Below, one piece after another: positions 1 to 6,879 of a stretch of DNA of 27,676 nucleotides. Position numbers and translations under genes: made by a program. The notes below the pieces were generated by a model, which saw only the letters and a list, made by a program, of their open reading frames with translations, did no database searches and was not told the origin of the DNA. Every line of letters starts with the position of its first letter. The first letter of the stretch is position 1. Source of the stretch: SAR202 cluster bacterium Io17-Chloro-G7 (GTDB taxonomy: Bacteria > Chloroflexota > Dehalococcoidia > UBA3495). The stretch is taken from the NCBI GenBank assembly GCA_002817055.1, contig MUCU01000003.1, positions 1 through 27,676 on the forward strand, given 5' to 3'.

Positions 1-425
1 CACTCCTGTGGTACCGCCGACAGTGGCGGCTGCTGTTTTGAGATAGTTTCTTAGTGGGGGGGCTTGGTCTAGTTGAAGGCACATGCAGAGGCGGCCACAA
101 ACTTGATGGCGTCATCATTATGGGGGTACAGTGCCAGACCCCTGGGGGCGGTCACCAACGAGGCCCCATTCCAGCTGCTCGACCGCCCTTTCAATTTGGT
201 CCAACAGGCAGTCTATTCAAAGTTGCACGCGCTCGCGGACAATGGTGTGGTCACAATAACGCTGGGAATGGCAAATGTCCAGCAAAGACTATCCAAGCCG
301 GGGATGTAGAGAAGGTCGGGAGGAGGTCTGTGTATACTTCAGACACAGTCTTTGATCGGACCCGTATCTGTGGCCCTTGTGGACCTGACCCCCATTTTGG
401 GCCGATTTCAGGGAGGCACATTATT
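1..425. other. Left-edge region with no supportable gene
   Basis: An open frame on the plus strand (73-309, 78 codons) begins at a TTG directly after an in-frame TAG and has no Shine-Dalgarno sequence. I do not recognise its translation. On the minus strand short open stretches occur in more than one frame, which could reflect a decayed gene but is equally consistent with chance. A 6-bp hairpin (328-333 with 343-348) is visible but has no T-tract. I see no RNA gene here. Confidence 0.4.
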
Positions 426-501
426 TGGTGGAGCTGGAGGGGCTCGAACCCTCTACCTCTTCAATGCCATTGAAGCGCTCTCCCAGCTGAGCTACAGCCC
501 C
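426..501 (-). tRNA. tRNA-Ala, anticodon GGC, CCA encoded
   Basis: The reverse strand folds into a full cloverleaf. The acceptor stem GGGGCTG pairs with CAGCTCC, and the D arm is GCTC/GAGC. The anticodon stem CTTCA/TGAAG closes the loop ATGGCAT, which places GGC at positions 34-36, reading the alanine codon GCC. The T arm is GAGGG-TTCGAGC-CCCTC and the discriminator base is A. The third acceptor pair is G-U (G3:U70), the classic identity element for alanyl-tRNA synthetase. The terminal CCA is encoded (426-428). A promoter lies just upstream at 528-556, so the gene appears to be transcribed on its own. Confidence 0.97.
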
Positions 502-527
502 ACTAACAGGCCCAATGCCTAACTACC

Positions 528-556
528 AATATAGCAATTCAGGCCTGGGCCCGCAA
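528..556 (-). promoter_or_regulatory. Promoter of tRNA-Ala
   Basis: On the minus strand the hexamer TTGCGG (551-556) is followed after exactly 17 bp by TATATT (528-533). This is a good match to a housekeeping sigma-70 promoter. The predicted start, near 521, leaves a leader of about 20 nt before the mature tRNA end at 501. Three 9-nt boxes spaced 17 bp apart lie 27 bp upstream of the -35 element. Confidence 0.6.
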
Positions 557-582
557 CCACCAGTTATACGGGTTTAACAATA

Positions 583-625
583 TTATCCGTTTGCCGACTT
601 TAGCCGTTGCTCTTTTTTATCCGTT
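583..625. repeat. Three 9-nt boxes at exact 17-bp spacing
   Basis: TTATCCGTT occurs at 583-591 and 617-625, and TTAGCCGTT (one mismatch) at 600-608. The spacing is exactly 17 bp both times. The third copy overlaps the stop codon of the NHL-propeller gene. The array lies just upstream of the tRNA-Ala promoter. It could be a set of regulator sites or the remnant of a slippage duplication in which the spacers diverged. Confidence 0.6.
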
Positions 626-1534
626 GCGATGAAACTTTACAACTCGCCGGGTTCGGCCCCAATCTCCGGGCATCACCACATAAAGGTCTTTATGGGAATC
701 TACCCAGATTCCGTGACAGGAACGGTGCAGTTCGCTGCCCCATTGGGCCAGACGCTCACCCTCCAAGGTTAGTATGCTGACCAGACCACCGTTGTGCTCA
801 GGAATGTAGACCACGTCATCATCATCGACGCAGAACAGAGCCGGTCCGATCAGCTTGGTGGGCCAGGTGTTGAGATGTTCGCCGTCCTGGTTAAAGACTT
901 GGACCCGGTCATTTTCCCGGTCGGCTACCAAGACCCGTCCTTGACGGTCGATCCAGACGCCGTGGGGCAGGTTGAACTCCCCAGGGCCCGTGCCGGGCTC
1001 TCCCCAGGACATGATGTATTGCCCTTGGGCGTTGAACTTATGAACCCGTGCGTTGGCGTAACCGTCGGCGATGAAAATATCTCCACCGGGATTGAAAGCA
1101 ATACCGGCGGGCATGTTGAAAGGGTCACCGCCGTGGGTCACGCTCTGAAAGGCCGTGGAGGACAAGTCGTCGGGCGCTACACCGGTATCCGAACGAAAGC
1201 CCTTAGCTCCAATGGTCATCAAAGGAGTCCCGTCGGAAGTAAACTTCATAACTTGATGATTGTTGCGGTCCACCAGCCAAACATTATCTTCGGGGTCCAA
1301 TAATATGGCATGAGCAAATGCGATTAAACCAGCGCCCCAAGACGACAAGTAGTTTCCTTCCCGGTCGAAGATGACTATGGGGTGATCGGGGTCTCGATTA
1401 AAGCAATAAATGCGATCTTGGGAGTCTCCGGCCACGGCTGCGGCTGGCATCTCCCAGCCTTCGGGCAGCTTGGCCCAGTTTTCATCCAGGGTGTAGGTGT
1501 ACTTACCCGAGCCTACGGTGTTGGCTGTAGTCAC
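617..1534 (-). CDS. NHL-repeat beta-propeller, amidating-lyase-like
   Basis: A 305-residue protein built of NHL-type propeller blades. Repeated units read as a hydrophobic strand, then D-x-x-G/N-x-(V/I/L)-x-(V/I)-(A/V)-D, then R-(V/I)-x-x-F. Examples are near residues 75-110 (NVWLVDRNNHQVMKF), 150-170 (DIFIADGYANARVHKF) and 195-215 (RVLVADRENDRVQVF). The arrangement resembles bacterial homologues of peptidyl-alpha-hydroxyglycine alpha-amidating lyase, but many such propellers have other or unknown activities, so no substrate is assigned. No signal peptide is seen. The start is GTG, with GGAGGA six bases upstream (1541-1546). It is the last of three minus-strand genes after the SMP-30 and isomerase-like genes, with gaps of about 100 bp, so co-transcription is plausible but unproven. 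Confidence 0.85.
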   Translation of the reverse strand: MTTANTVGSGKYTYTLDENWAKLPEGWEMPAAAVAGDSQDRIYCFNRDPDHPIVIFDREGNYLSSWGAGLIAFAHAILLDPEDNVWLVDRNNHQVMKFTSDGTPLMTIGAKGFRSDTGVAPDDLSSTAFQSVTHGGDPFNMPAGIAFNPGGDIFIADGYANARVHKFNAQGQYIMSWGEPGTGPGEFNLPHGVWIDRQGRVLVADRENDRVQVFNQDGEHLNTWPTKLIGPALFCVDDDDVVYIPEHNGGLVSILTLEGERLAQWGSELHRSCHGIWVDSHKDLYVVMPGDWGRTRRVVKFHRNG

Positions 1535-1641
1535 GATCTATCCTCCTGTCACTCGACTATCTGGGCGAGCCATTAAACTTGCGGTTAGTTTCCTAAAATG
1601 TCCTCGCTGGGCCGACCGGTTATGGCACAGATACGGTTGCC

Positions 1642-1977
1642 CTAGAACTGGGCGTGTTTCATCTGATCTACGAACGTCTTGTTCTGGGCAAGCCTATTCT
1701 CAAAAGTCTGTAACGGCACAACAACAGCCTTGGTTATGAGCCAAGCCGGTATGCTTTGCAGCATCTGATCCAACTCATCATTGTTGGGAACGTCCGCCAT
1801 GAAGATGTAAGACCTGCCTCCGGCCACGATGCCGCCACCCAATATCTTGCCTTGCTCACGCAACTCGATGCAGGCCTCCAATGTCGGGACCCCCTGGTAT
1901 TCCGCCACCGGAGCAAGCTGCTGAGGTGTCATCAAAGGTCCGGGCTCAATAAACTCCAACGTAACCAGGTACTGGAT
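1642..1977 (-). CDS. Muconolactone isomerase-like protein; probable ATC start
   Basis: A small ferredoxin-like-fold protein of about 111 residues. The pattern of a first strand (QYLVTLEF), a helix (LEACIELREQGKI), a G-rich strand pair (GGGIVAGGRSYIFMAD), a second helix (NDELDQMLQSIPAW) and a closing strand (KAVVVPLQTFE) fits the muconolactone delta-isomerase/YCII-like superfamily. The exact reaction is not deducible. Conventional starts are poor: the frame is open upstream to a TTG at 2049, but that lies inside a 13-bp tandem repeat and lacks a Shine-Dalgarno site. GGAGG at 1985-1989 sits seven bases before an ATC codon (1975-1977), exactly where relatives would begin with Met-x-Tyr-Leu-Val. 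I therefore place the start there. The first internal ATG (in GPLMTPQQ) would remove the first strand. Confidence 0.7.
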   Translation of the reverse strand: MQYLVTLEFIEPGPLMTPQQLAPVAEYQGVPTLEACIELREQGKILGGGIVAGGRSYIFMADVPNNDELDQMLQSIPAWLITKAVVVPLQTFENRLAQNKTFVDQMKHAQF

Positions 1978-1989
1978 GGTAGAGCCTCC

Positions 1990-2054
1990 ATTGACAAATG
2001 CCAGCGACAAATGCCGACCACCATTCCCGATAACAAATTCCGGTGACAAATACC
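1990..2054. repeat. 13-bp tandem repeat, five units
   Basis: Plus-strand units are ATTGACAAATGCC (1990), AGCGACAAATGCC (2003), GACCACCATTCCC (2016, degenerate), GATAACAAATTCC (2029) and GGTGACAAATACC (2042). All are exactly 13 bp, with the core GACAAATNCC. The array ends one base before the GGAGG of the isomerase-like gene, so it forms most of that gene's leader. The period is not a multiple of three, which argues that the region is not translated. Confidence 0.85.
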
Positions 2055-2080
2055 TCTGTTAATAGCGATAAAGCGGTTGG

Positions 2081-2977
2081 CTAGTAAGGCTTTATCCCGG
2101 GGGTTTTTACCCGGAAACTGTATAGGGACTCACCAGGCGTTGTGTAAACCGTGCGGAAATCGTCTCCACCAAAGGCCAAGTTGCGTGGCGATTCCGGACC
2201 CCGGACTACTCCCAGCTTGTTGCCCTCAGGGTCGAAGACCCAAACTCCGCCGGGCCCGGTGCAGTACAGGCGGCCCTCGACGTCAACTTTCATACCGTCG
2301 GGAACGCCCTCTTCGGCCGAGGACATGTCGGCGAATATCCGGTTGTTGACCAACGACCCATCAGCAGCCACATCGAAAGCGCGAATTTTCATGTGCGGGC
2401 AAATCTCGCCCCGGTCTCTTTCACCAAAGCAGTCTTCGCTGACCCGAGTGATAGCTACGTACATCACCGATTCGTCCGGAGAAAAGGCCAGTCCGTTGGG
2501 GTACTCGCAACCGTCGGTGGCCAAATGGACTTCTCCGTCGGGATCGATACGAAAGACGCCCGCGAATCCGTATTCCCGCTCTGCCTCCGGAACACGCAAC
2601 GAAGGGTCGGTGAAGTAGATACTTCCGTCAGAACGGCAGACCACATCGTTGGGCTTATTTAGGCGCTTCCCTTGATACCGGTCAGCAATGGTGGTCACCG
2701 TGCCATCGGGAGTCATACGGGTAATGCACCGATGGTCGGCGCCCTCGCACATAATCAGGTTTCCCTGACGGTCAAGCGTACATCCGTTGCCTTCAGCGGT
2801 ATTTTCCCTAAGCACGGAGATTCCGTCGTTGGGGTCCCACTTTAGCAGCCTGCCTCCTAGGTCTACCAACGTTAAGTAACCGCCGGGGTGCCATAATGGG
2901 CCTTCGGTGGCACCCAATCCGGTGGCCAATTGCGTATGTTCTGGCGATCCAAGGATGCTGGACAGGTCTTCTGGCAT
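2081..2977 (-). CDS. SMP-30/gluconolactonase family lactonase
   Basis: A 298-residue six-bladed propeller of the SMP-30/gluconolactonase/LRE family, which are cytoplasmic metal-dependent enzymes opening sugar lactones and related esters. The four expected pocket residues can be placed: Glu25 (ATEGPLWH), Asn110 (NKPNDVV), Asn161 (EYPNGLAFSPD) and Asp227 (GVPDGMKVD). The motif order matches human SMP-30 Glu18, Asn103, Asn154 and Asp204. The start is ATG at 2977, with GGAGG six bases upstream. The frame stays open for another 45 codons upstream, but that stretch has no family similarity and contains the promoter. An extended -10 promoter lies at 3051-3059. It probably leads a transcript that includes the isomerase-like and NHL genes. 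The substrate is unknown. Confidence 0.9.
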   Translation of the reverse strand: MPEDLSSILGSPEHTQLATGLGATEGPLWHPGGYLTLVDLGGRLLKWDPNDGISVLRENTAEGNGCTLDRQGNLIMCEGADHRCITRMTPDGTVTTIADRYQGKRLNKPNDVVCRSDGSIYFTDPSLRVPEAEREYGFAGVFRIDPDGEVHLATDGCEYPNGLAFSPDESVMYVAITRVSEDCFGERDRGEICPHMKIRAFDVAADGSLVNNRIFADMSSAEEGVPDGMKVDVEGRLYCTGPGGVWVFDPEGNKLGVVRGPESPRNLAFGGDDFRTVYTTPGESLYSFRVKTPGIKPY

Positions 2978-3050
2978 TGGACTCCTCCCACGAAAATTGG
3001 AGCTATTATTGCAGCAACGGGCTAGGCTGGCCAGGTATGGCGATTGCGGG

Positions 3051-3059
3051 ATTATAACA
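3051..3059 (-). promoter_or_regulatory. Extended -10 promoter of the lactonase gene
   Basis: The minus strand reads TGTTATAAT, a perfect TATAAT -10 box with the TGn extension. No good TTGACA hexamer lies 17 bp upstream, as is common for extended -10 promoters. Transcription would start near 3044, about 67 nt before the ATG at 2977. Confidence 0.55.
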
Positions 3060-3148
3060 GGATGGCAATACAGTGTATATCGCTGCGATCGTTCCGGCTT
3101 TTCCGACAACAATCACGACGACTAACGCAACATTTAGCATGTAGAAAA

Positions 3149-3177
3149 TTGACGTCCTCAGACCAGTCCACTAGAAT
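3149..3177 (+). promoter_or_regulatory. Promoter of the AtzG-like/amidase pair
   Basis: TTGACG (3149-3154), a 17-bp spacer, then TAGAAT (3172-3177), close to the sigma-70 consensus. The start would be near 3184, giving a leader of about 130 nt to the ATG at 3317. Confidence 0.6.
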
Positions 3178-3316
3178 TCGGCCAAACATCCGGAACTTTA
3201 GCTCACTCGTTTCCTCCGGGGGGATCGGGCAAGCAACCAAACCGGGAGTTTCAACAGGACAACTGCCCCGTTACGTCAACGATGCGGGCATTTCAAATCT
3301 GAAAGGGAGACCCATT

Positions 3317-3505
3317 ATGGCCGGAACTAACCCAGAGATATCCCATGAAGAGATTCTCGCCGCTTTGACTGATGAAGCTAAACGACTGTGGGGCGATGCC
3401 CGGGCTGTTGTTTTACAGTCCTACTTGGAAAATGCCGCCAAGCAACTGGGTAACACAGCACAGGTTCTCCCGGAGCCCGAAGTGGAACCCGGGTATTATC
3501 AATAG
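3317..3505 (+). CDS. Small AtzG/DUF4089-like amidase partner
   Basis: A 62-residue protein. After a charged helical N-terminus it shows a second helix (residues about 22-45) and ends in the tail LPEPEVEPGYY. This pattern (helix, then a Leu-Pro-x-x-x-Glu-Pro tail) resembles the DUF4089/AtzG family, small GatC-like partners that bind and stabilise AtzE-type amidases. The context supports this: the next gene, 94 bp downstream on the same strand, is an amidase of matching type. The start is ATG at 3317, with AGGGAG a few bases upstream (3304-3309). The frame extends further upstream, but that region holds the promoter. I am confident it is a real gene and moderately confident of the family. Confidence 0.7.
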   Translation: MAGTNPEISHEEILAALTDEAKRLWGDARAVVLQSYLENAAKQLGNTAQVLPEPEVEPGYYQ

Positions 3506-3560
3506 TGCCGGTCTACACGGTGAGAGCCCACAAATCGCCTAATTAGCTGATGTTTCAACC

Positions 3561-3590
3561 TTAGATCCGAGCTTAGATCCGAGCTTAGAG
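3561..3590. repeat. 12-bp tandem repeat before the amidase
   Basis: TTAGATCCGAGC occurs twice head to tail (3561-3572, 3573-3584), followed by a partial third copy (TTAGAG) that runs into the ribosome-binding site GAGAGGAAG of the amidase at 3600. Confidence 0.85.
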
Positions 3591-3599
3591 AGGAAGAAT

Positions 3600-4958
3600 A
3601 TGCCGGAGCCATTTAGTCTAGGGGTCGCTGGAGCAGCGCAAGAGATACGGGATAAGGGACTTTCGCCAGTCAGTTTGGTTCAATCCCTGTTGGACCGCAT
3701 CGACGCATTGGACCCGGCATTAAAGGCCTGGGTCACCATCGACCGGGAGGAGGTGGTTAGCACCGCTCGCGGGCTGGAAGACGAGTTGGATGAGAAGGGT
3801 CCCAGGGGGCCGATACACGGGGTGCCGGTGGGGCTGAAAGACATTTTCTACACCGAAGGGATGCTCACCGCCGCAGGCTCTAAGATATACGCAAATTTCG
3901 TGCCCGAGCACGATGCCACAACAGTTACCAAAATCAAAGAGGCTGGGGGAATCATCCTGGGCAAGGCCGTGACCACAGAGTTCGCCATGGCCGACCCTTC
4001 ACCCACCTTAAATCCTTGGAACAAGGCCCATACGCCCGGCGGGTCCAGCAGCGGATCGTCGGTGGCAGTGGCCGCCCGCATGTGCGCAGCCGCTCTGGGA
4101 TCACAGACTGGTGGCTCCACCTGCCGGCCCGCAGCCTACAACGGCATTGTTGGCTTAAAGGCCACTTATGGTCGCATCAGCCGATACGGCGTAGTGCCGG
4201 TCAGTTGGTCTCTGGACACCGTCGGAATTCTGGTGCGAAGCGTGGAGGACGCCGCCGTAATGCTCCAGGTGCTGGCCGGATACGACGAGAAGGATCCCGG
4301 CTCAGCCAATGTCCCCGTCCCTAACTACTTGCGAGAAATTGCTAACTTGGACAAGCCGCCACGCATAGGATTGATCCGGGAATACTACTCCGACCGGTCC
4401 AGCCCCGAGGTGTGGAGCCATACCGAGGCAGTAGCGCAAAAGCTGGCCCAAGCCGGTGCGGAAATCGTGGAGATCGGTTTGCCAACGAGCTTCTCAACCG
4501 CTCACGACTGCCAGCGGATCGTCAGCAACGTGGAGTGCGCCGCCTTCCACGAGGAATGGTACCGGGACCGGGCAGACGACCTTGGCGCAAAACTGCGAGG
4601 TTCGGTGGAGATGGGAATGCTGATACCCGGCGTACGGTACGTACAAGCCCAACGATTGCGTCGCCAGTTCCGCCGGGACATGGTGGCGATGGTCAATCAA
4701 GTCGACGCTGTGATGACACCATCCGCACCGTCGCCAGCCCCCCTTGGGTTGGAAAGCACGGGCGACCCGGCTTTCCAGCAACCTTGGACTTCCAGCGGAT
4801 TGCCCAGCATCGCTGTTCCCTCCGGACTCGACGATGCTGGCTTGCCCTTGTCGGTGCAATTTGGCGGTATTCCCTTTGAGGAAGGAGCTCTATTCGCTGC
4901 CGCCCGGTGGTGCGAAAGAACGTTGGGCGTTGAGTTATCGCCACCCGACTTTAGCTAG
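3600..4958 (+). CDS. Amidase-signature enzyme, AtzE/GatA-like
   Basis: A 452-residue amidase-signature hydrolase that cleaves a carboxamide bond; the substrate is unknown. The catalytic triad is intact: Lys80 (GVPVGLKDIF), cis-Ser149 (GGSSSGS) and nucleophile Ser173 (SQTGGSTCRP). The 24-residue spacing between the serines is the same as in FAAH and GatA. Length fits single-domain family members. The start is ATG, with AGAGGA about six bases upstream, directly after a 12-bp tandem repeat. The gene follows the AtzG-like small gene on the same strand, which suggests a two-subunit enzyme of the AtzEG type. It is clearly paralogous to the amidase at 7987-9342, with long matching stretches and identical numbering of the triad. 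GatA itself is less likely because no gatB or gatC lies nearby. Confidence 0.93.
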   Translation: MPEPFSLGVAGAAQEIRDKGLSPVSLVQSLLDRIDALDPALKAWVTIDREEVVSTARGLEDELDEKGPRGPIHGVPVGLKDIFYTEGMLTAAGSKIYANFVPEHDATTVTKIKEAGGIILGKAVTTEFAMADPSPTLNPWNKAHTPGGSSSGSSVAVAARMCAAALGSQTGGSTCRPAAYNGIVGLKATYGRISRYGVVPVSWSLDTVGILVRSVEDAAVMLQVLAGYDEKDPGSANVPVPNYLREIANLDKPPRIGLIREYYSDRSSPEVWSHTEAVAQKLAQAGAEIVEIGLPTSFSTAHDCQRIVSNVECAAFHEEWYRDRADDLGAKLRGSVEMGMLIPGVRYVQAQRLRRQFRRDMVAMVNQVDAVMTPSAPSPAPLGLESTGDPAFQQPWTSSGLPSIAVPSGLDDAGLPLSVQFGGIPFEEGALFAAARWCERTLGVELSPPDFS

Positions 4959-5330
4959 GTCCGAGCAGAATTAGTCCCCAAATTCCGCTTTGCCAGCCTT
5001 ATTAGCAGTGAGCTTGACGGGCCAACCATCTTGGTGGTCACGACTCGACAAGCTCGAAGCCCTTGGAGGCTTCTGTAGCAGATTCCATTGGCTATTCGCG
5101 AAAAAGAGCGGCGCCGCGCCAAACCTTCGCAGTCATGGCCACTAGTTTTCCAACTCTTTCCAGTTCCGGAACACCATTTCGTTCCCTATCGCATCCAAAT
5201 TCGTTGGAGCACACATAGGGTACCGAACTCCACAACTTTCACCGTTCCACGTATTGCGCTTCAAGTGCTTTGAATTGGAATTCGTTGAATTGGATTACCG
5301 CGAATTGGATTACCACACAGGGTGATAGAG
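4959..5330. other. Intergenic region before the flavin reductase
   Basis: This 372-bp gap contains a weak hairpin (5056-5061 with 5068-5073) and a 10-bp palindrome GTTCCGGAAC (5163-5172). Near its right end is a 15-bp x3 tandem repeat (5272-5316). I see no convincing promoter or gene. Short open frames here have no recognisable content. Confidence 0.4.
5272..5316. repeat. 15-bp tandem repeat, three units
   Basis: Units are GAATTGGAATTCGTT (5272), GAATTGGATTACCGC (5287) and GAATTGGATTACCAC (5302). They share GAATTGGA plus most of the remainder. The array ends two bases before the AGGGTGA ribosome-binding site of the flavin reductase. Confidence 0.85.
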
Positions 5331-6782
5331 ATGGGGGAAATGACAGATCATTCCTACGATCTGGTAGTTATTGGCGCAGGGTCAGCGGGGTTGACCGCCG
5401 CCGAGTTCAGCGCCCAACTGGGACAGCGAGTGGCACTCGTCGAGAAGGGCCGCATTGGCGGCGACTGCACTTGGAGCGGTTGCGTTCCCAGCAAGGCCCT
5501 GCTAAAAGCCGCCAAACTAGCCCACCAAATCCGCACGGCCCAGCAATTTGGCCTCGGAGACGGTGAGTTGGTAGTGGATTTCAGCGCCGTGATGGACCGA
5601 GTTAGCGGAGTGGTGGACAAAGTGTACCAAGCAGAGACCCCGGAAGTGCTGCGGGAAAAGGGGATTGACGTAATCGAGGGCACCGCCCGGTTCACCTGCC
5701 CGAAAACCTTGGCAGTGGAACCATCAATTCCAGGAAAAGAGAACTTCAACCTTACTGCCAGGCGGTTCATTATCGCCACCGGCGCCAAACCGTTTGTGCC
5801 GCCCATACTGGGCCTGGAGGACGTCGCCTACCTGACCTATGAGACAGTTTGGGCATTAAGGGAATTGCCGTCCCGGCTCATCGTTGTGGGGGCCGGTCCC
5901 ATCGGCTGCGAGTTAGCCCAAGCGTTCTGCCGCCTGGGCTCCAGCGTTACTTTGGTTGAAGGAGCCGACGGGGTTTTGCTCCAAGACGAGCCCGAAGTGG
6001 CGGAGTTGATTTCCGACCAATTAAGCCGGGACGGCGTATTTTTGCGCCTGAATTCAGCTGTACAACGAGTTTGGCAGGATGGCGACGGTATTCATGTGGA
6101 TGTAGGCGGCAGCGAGGTAGTTGCAGACGCGATTTTGATGTCGGTGGGCCGCCTGCCAAACGTCAATGGACTGGGATTAGACGAGGCTGGAGTGGCCCAC
6201 AGCGCCAAAGGGATTGAGGTGGATAGCCGGTTGCGCACCAGCCAAAAGCGAATTCTGGCCGCAGGAGATTGCGCCGGAGGTTACCAATTCACCCACTATG
6301 CGGCCTGGCAGGGATTCATGGCCGTTCGCAACGCATTCATGCCGGGCATGTCGGTCAAAGCTGTCCTTGACAAGGTGCCCTGGACCACCTTTACAGACCC
6401 GGAAGTAGCCCATGTGGGCTTCACCGAAACCCAAGCCAGAGCGAAATTCGGTGACTGCATAGCAGCCAGCACTTTCCCCATGCAGCGGGTAGACCGGGCT
6501 ATCGCTGAAGGCGACACGACGGGATTTATTAAAGTGGTACACCGGCGCAACGGCAAAATCCTGGGGGCCACGATTGTATCCGGGCGGGCCGGAGAGATGA
6601 TCCACGAGTATGCGCTGGCCCTAGACAAAGGACTGAGTTTACGCGACTTGGCGGAGTCCATCCATGTATATCCGACCTACTCGTTGGGGACCATGCAGCT
6701 TGCCGCTCAAGTCAGGGTCGGTCAGGTGTTGGAGGGTAGCACCGGGCGGTTTTTGAGAGGTCTGACGAAGCTGGTCCGGTAG
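5331..6782 (+). CDS. MerA-like flavin disulfide reductase
   Basis: A protein of about 483 residues in the class I pyridine-nucleotide-disulfide oxidoreductase family. It has an N-terminal FAD site (VVIGAGSAG, about residues 12-20), the redox disulfide Cys46-Cys51 in GGDCTWSGCVPSK, a central NAD(P) site (VVGAGPIGCELA, about 184-195), the second FAD motif (AAGDCAG) and a C-terminal dimerisation domain. The GDCTW-x-GCVPSK form resembles a mercuric-reductase-like subgroup rather than dihydrolipoyl dehydrogenase or glutathione reductase. At the C-terminus the usual HxHP is HVYP and no Glu follows (YPTYSLG), so the His-Glu base pair is absent. No N-terminal metal-binding domain is present. I chose the ATG at 5331 because AGGGTGA lies five bases upstream; GTG 5322 and ATG 5340 are alternatives. 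The electron acceptor is unknown. Confidence 0.88.
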   Translation: MGEMTDHSYDLVVIGAGSAGLTAAEFSAQLGQRVALVEKGRIGGDCTWSGCVPSKALLKAAKLAHQIRTAQQFGLGDGELVVDFSAVMDRVSGVVDKVYQAETPEVLREKGIDVIEGTARFTCPKTLAVEPSIPGKENFNLTARRFIIATGAKPFVPPILGLEDVAYLTYETVWALRELPSRLIVVGAGPIGCELAQAFCRLGSSVTLVEGADGVLLQDEPEVAELISDQLSRDGVFLRLNSAVQRVWQDGDGIHVDVGGSEVVADAILMSVGRLPNVNGLGLDEAGVAHSAKGIEVDSRLRTSQKRILAAGDCAGGYQFTHYAAWQGFMAVRNAFMPGMSVKAVLDKVPWTTFTDPEVAHVGFTETQARAKFGDCIAASTFPMQRVDRAIAEGDTTGFIKVVHRRNGKILGATIVSGRAGEMIHEYALALDKGLSLRDLAESIHVYPTYSLGTMQLAAQVRVGQVLEGSTGRFLRGLTKLVR

Positions 6783-6823
6783 CTAATATTAAAGTGTTTG
6801 TCGAATTGGCTAGGATATGAAAC

Positions 6824-6851
6824 GAGGCGCAAGGGATAGTCCTTGCGCCTC
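6824..6851. terminator. Hairpin between convergent genes
   Basis: An 11-bp perfect stem (6824-6834 with 6841-6851) closes a 6-nt loop. It lies 42 bp past the flavin reductase and 28 bp past the end of the convergent cyclase gene. The T-tract is poor on both strands, so it may act as a bidirectional terminator or mRNA end-stabiliser. Confidence 0.6.
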
Positions 6852-6879
6852 TTCGGTTAGGTCCAATTTTGAAGAACTG

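Larger units (their letters stand above)
2978..3316. other. Divergent intergenic region with two promoters
   Basis: This 339-bp gap separates the minus-strand lactonase cluster from the plus-strand AtzG-like/amidase pair. It contains one convincing promoter facing each way (3051-3059 minus, 3149-3177 plus). The start sites would lie about 140 bp apart. I see no gene in it. The plus-strand leader of about 130 nt is long, but I found no clear riboswitch fold. Confidence 0.5.

Noticed and set aside
73..309. 78-codon open frame near the left edge
   Set aside because: It starts at TTG right after an in-frame stop, has no ribosome site and no recognisable family, and other frames are also partly open.
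2978..3112. Longer N-terminus for the SMP-30 lactonase
   Set aside because: The extension contains the promoter and lacks family similarity, and ATG 2977 has a strong GGAGG.
3044..3316. Longer N-terminus for the AtzG-like small protein
   Set aside because: The extra 91 codons cover a near-consensus promoter at 3149-3177, while ATG 3317 has its own ribosome site and gives the expected length.
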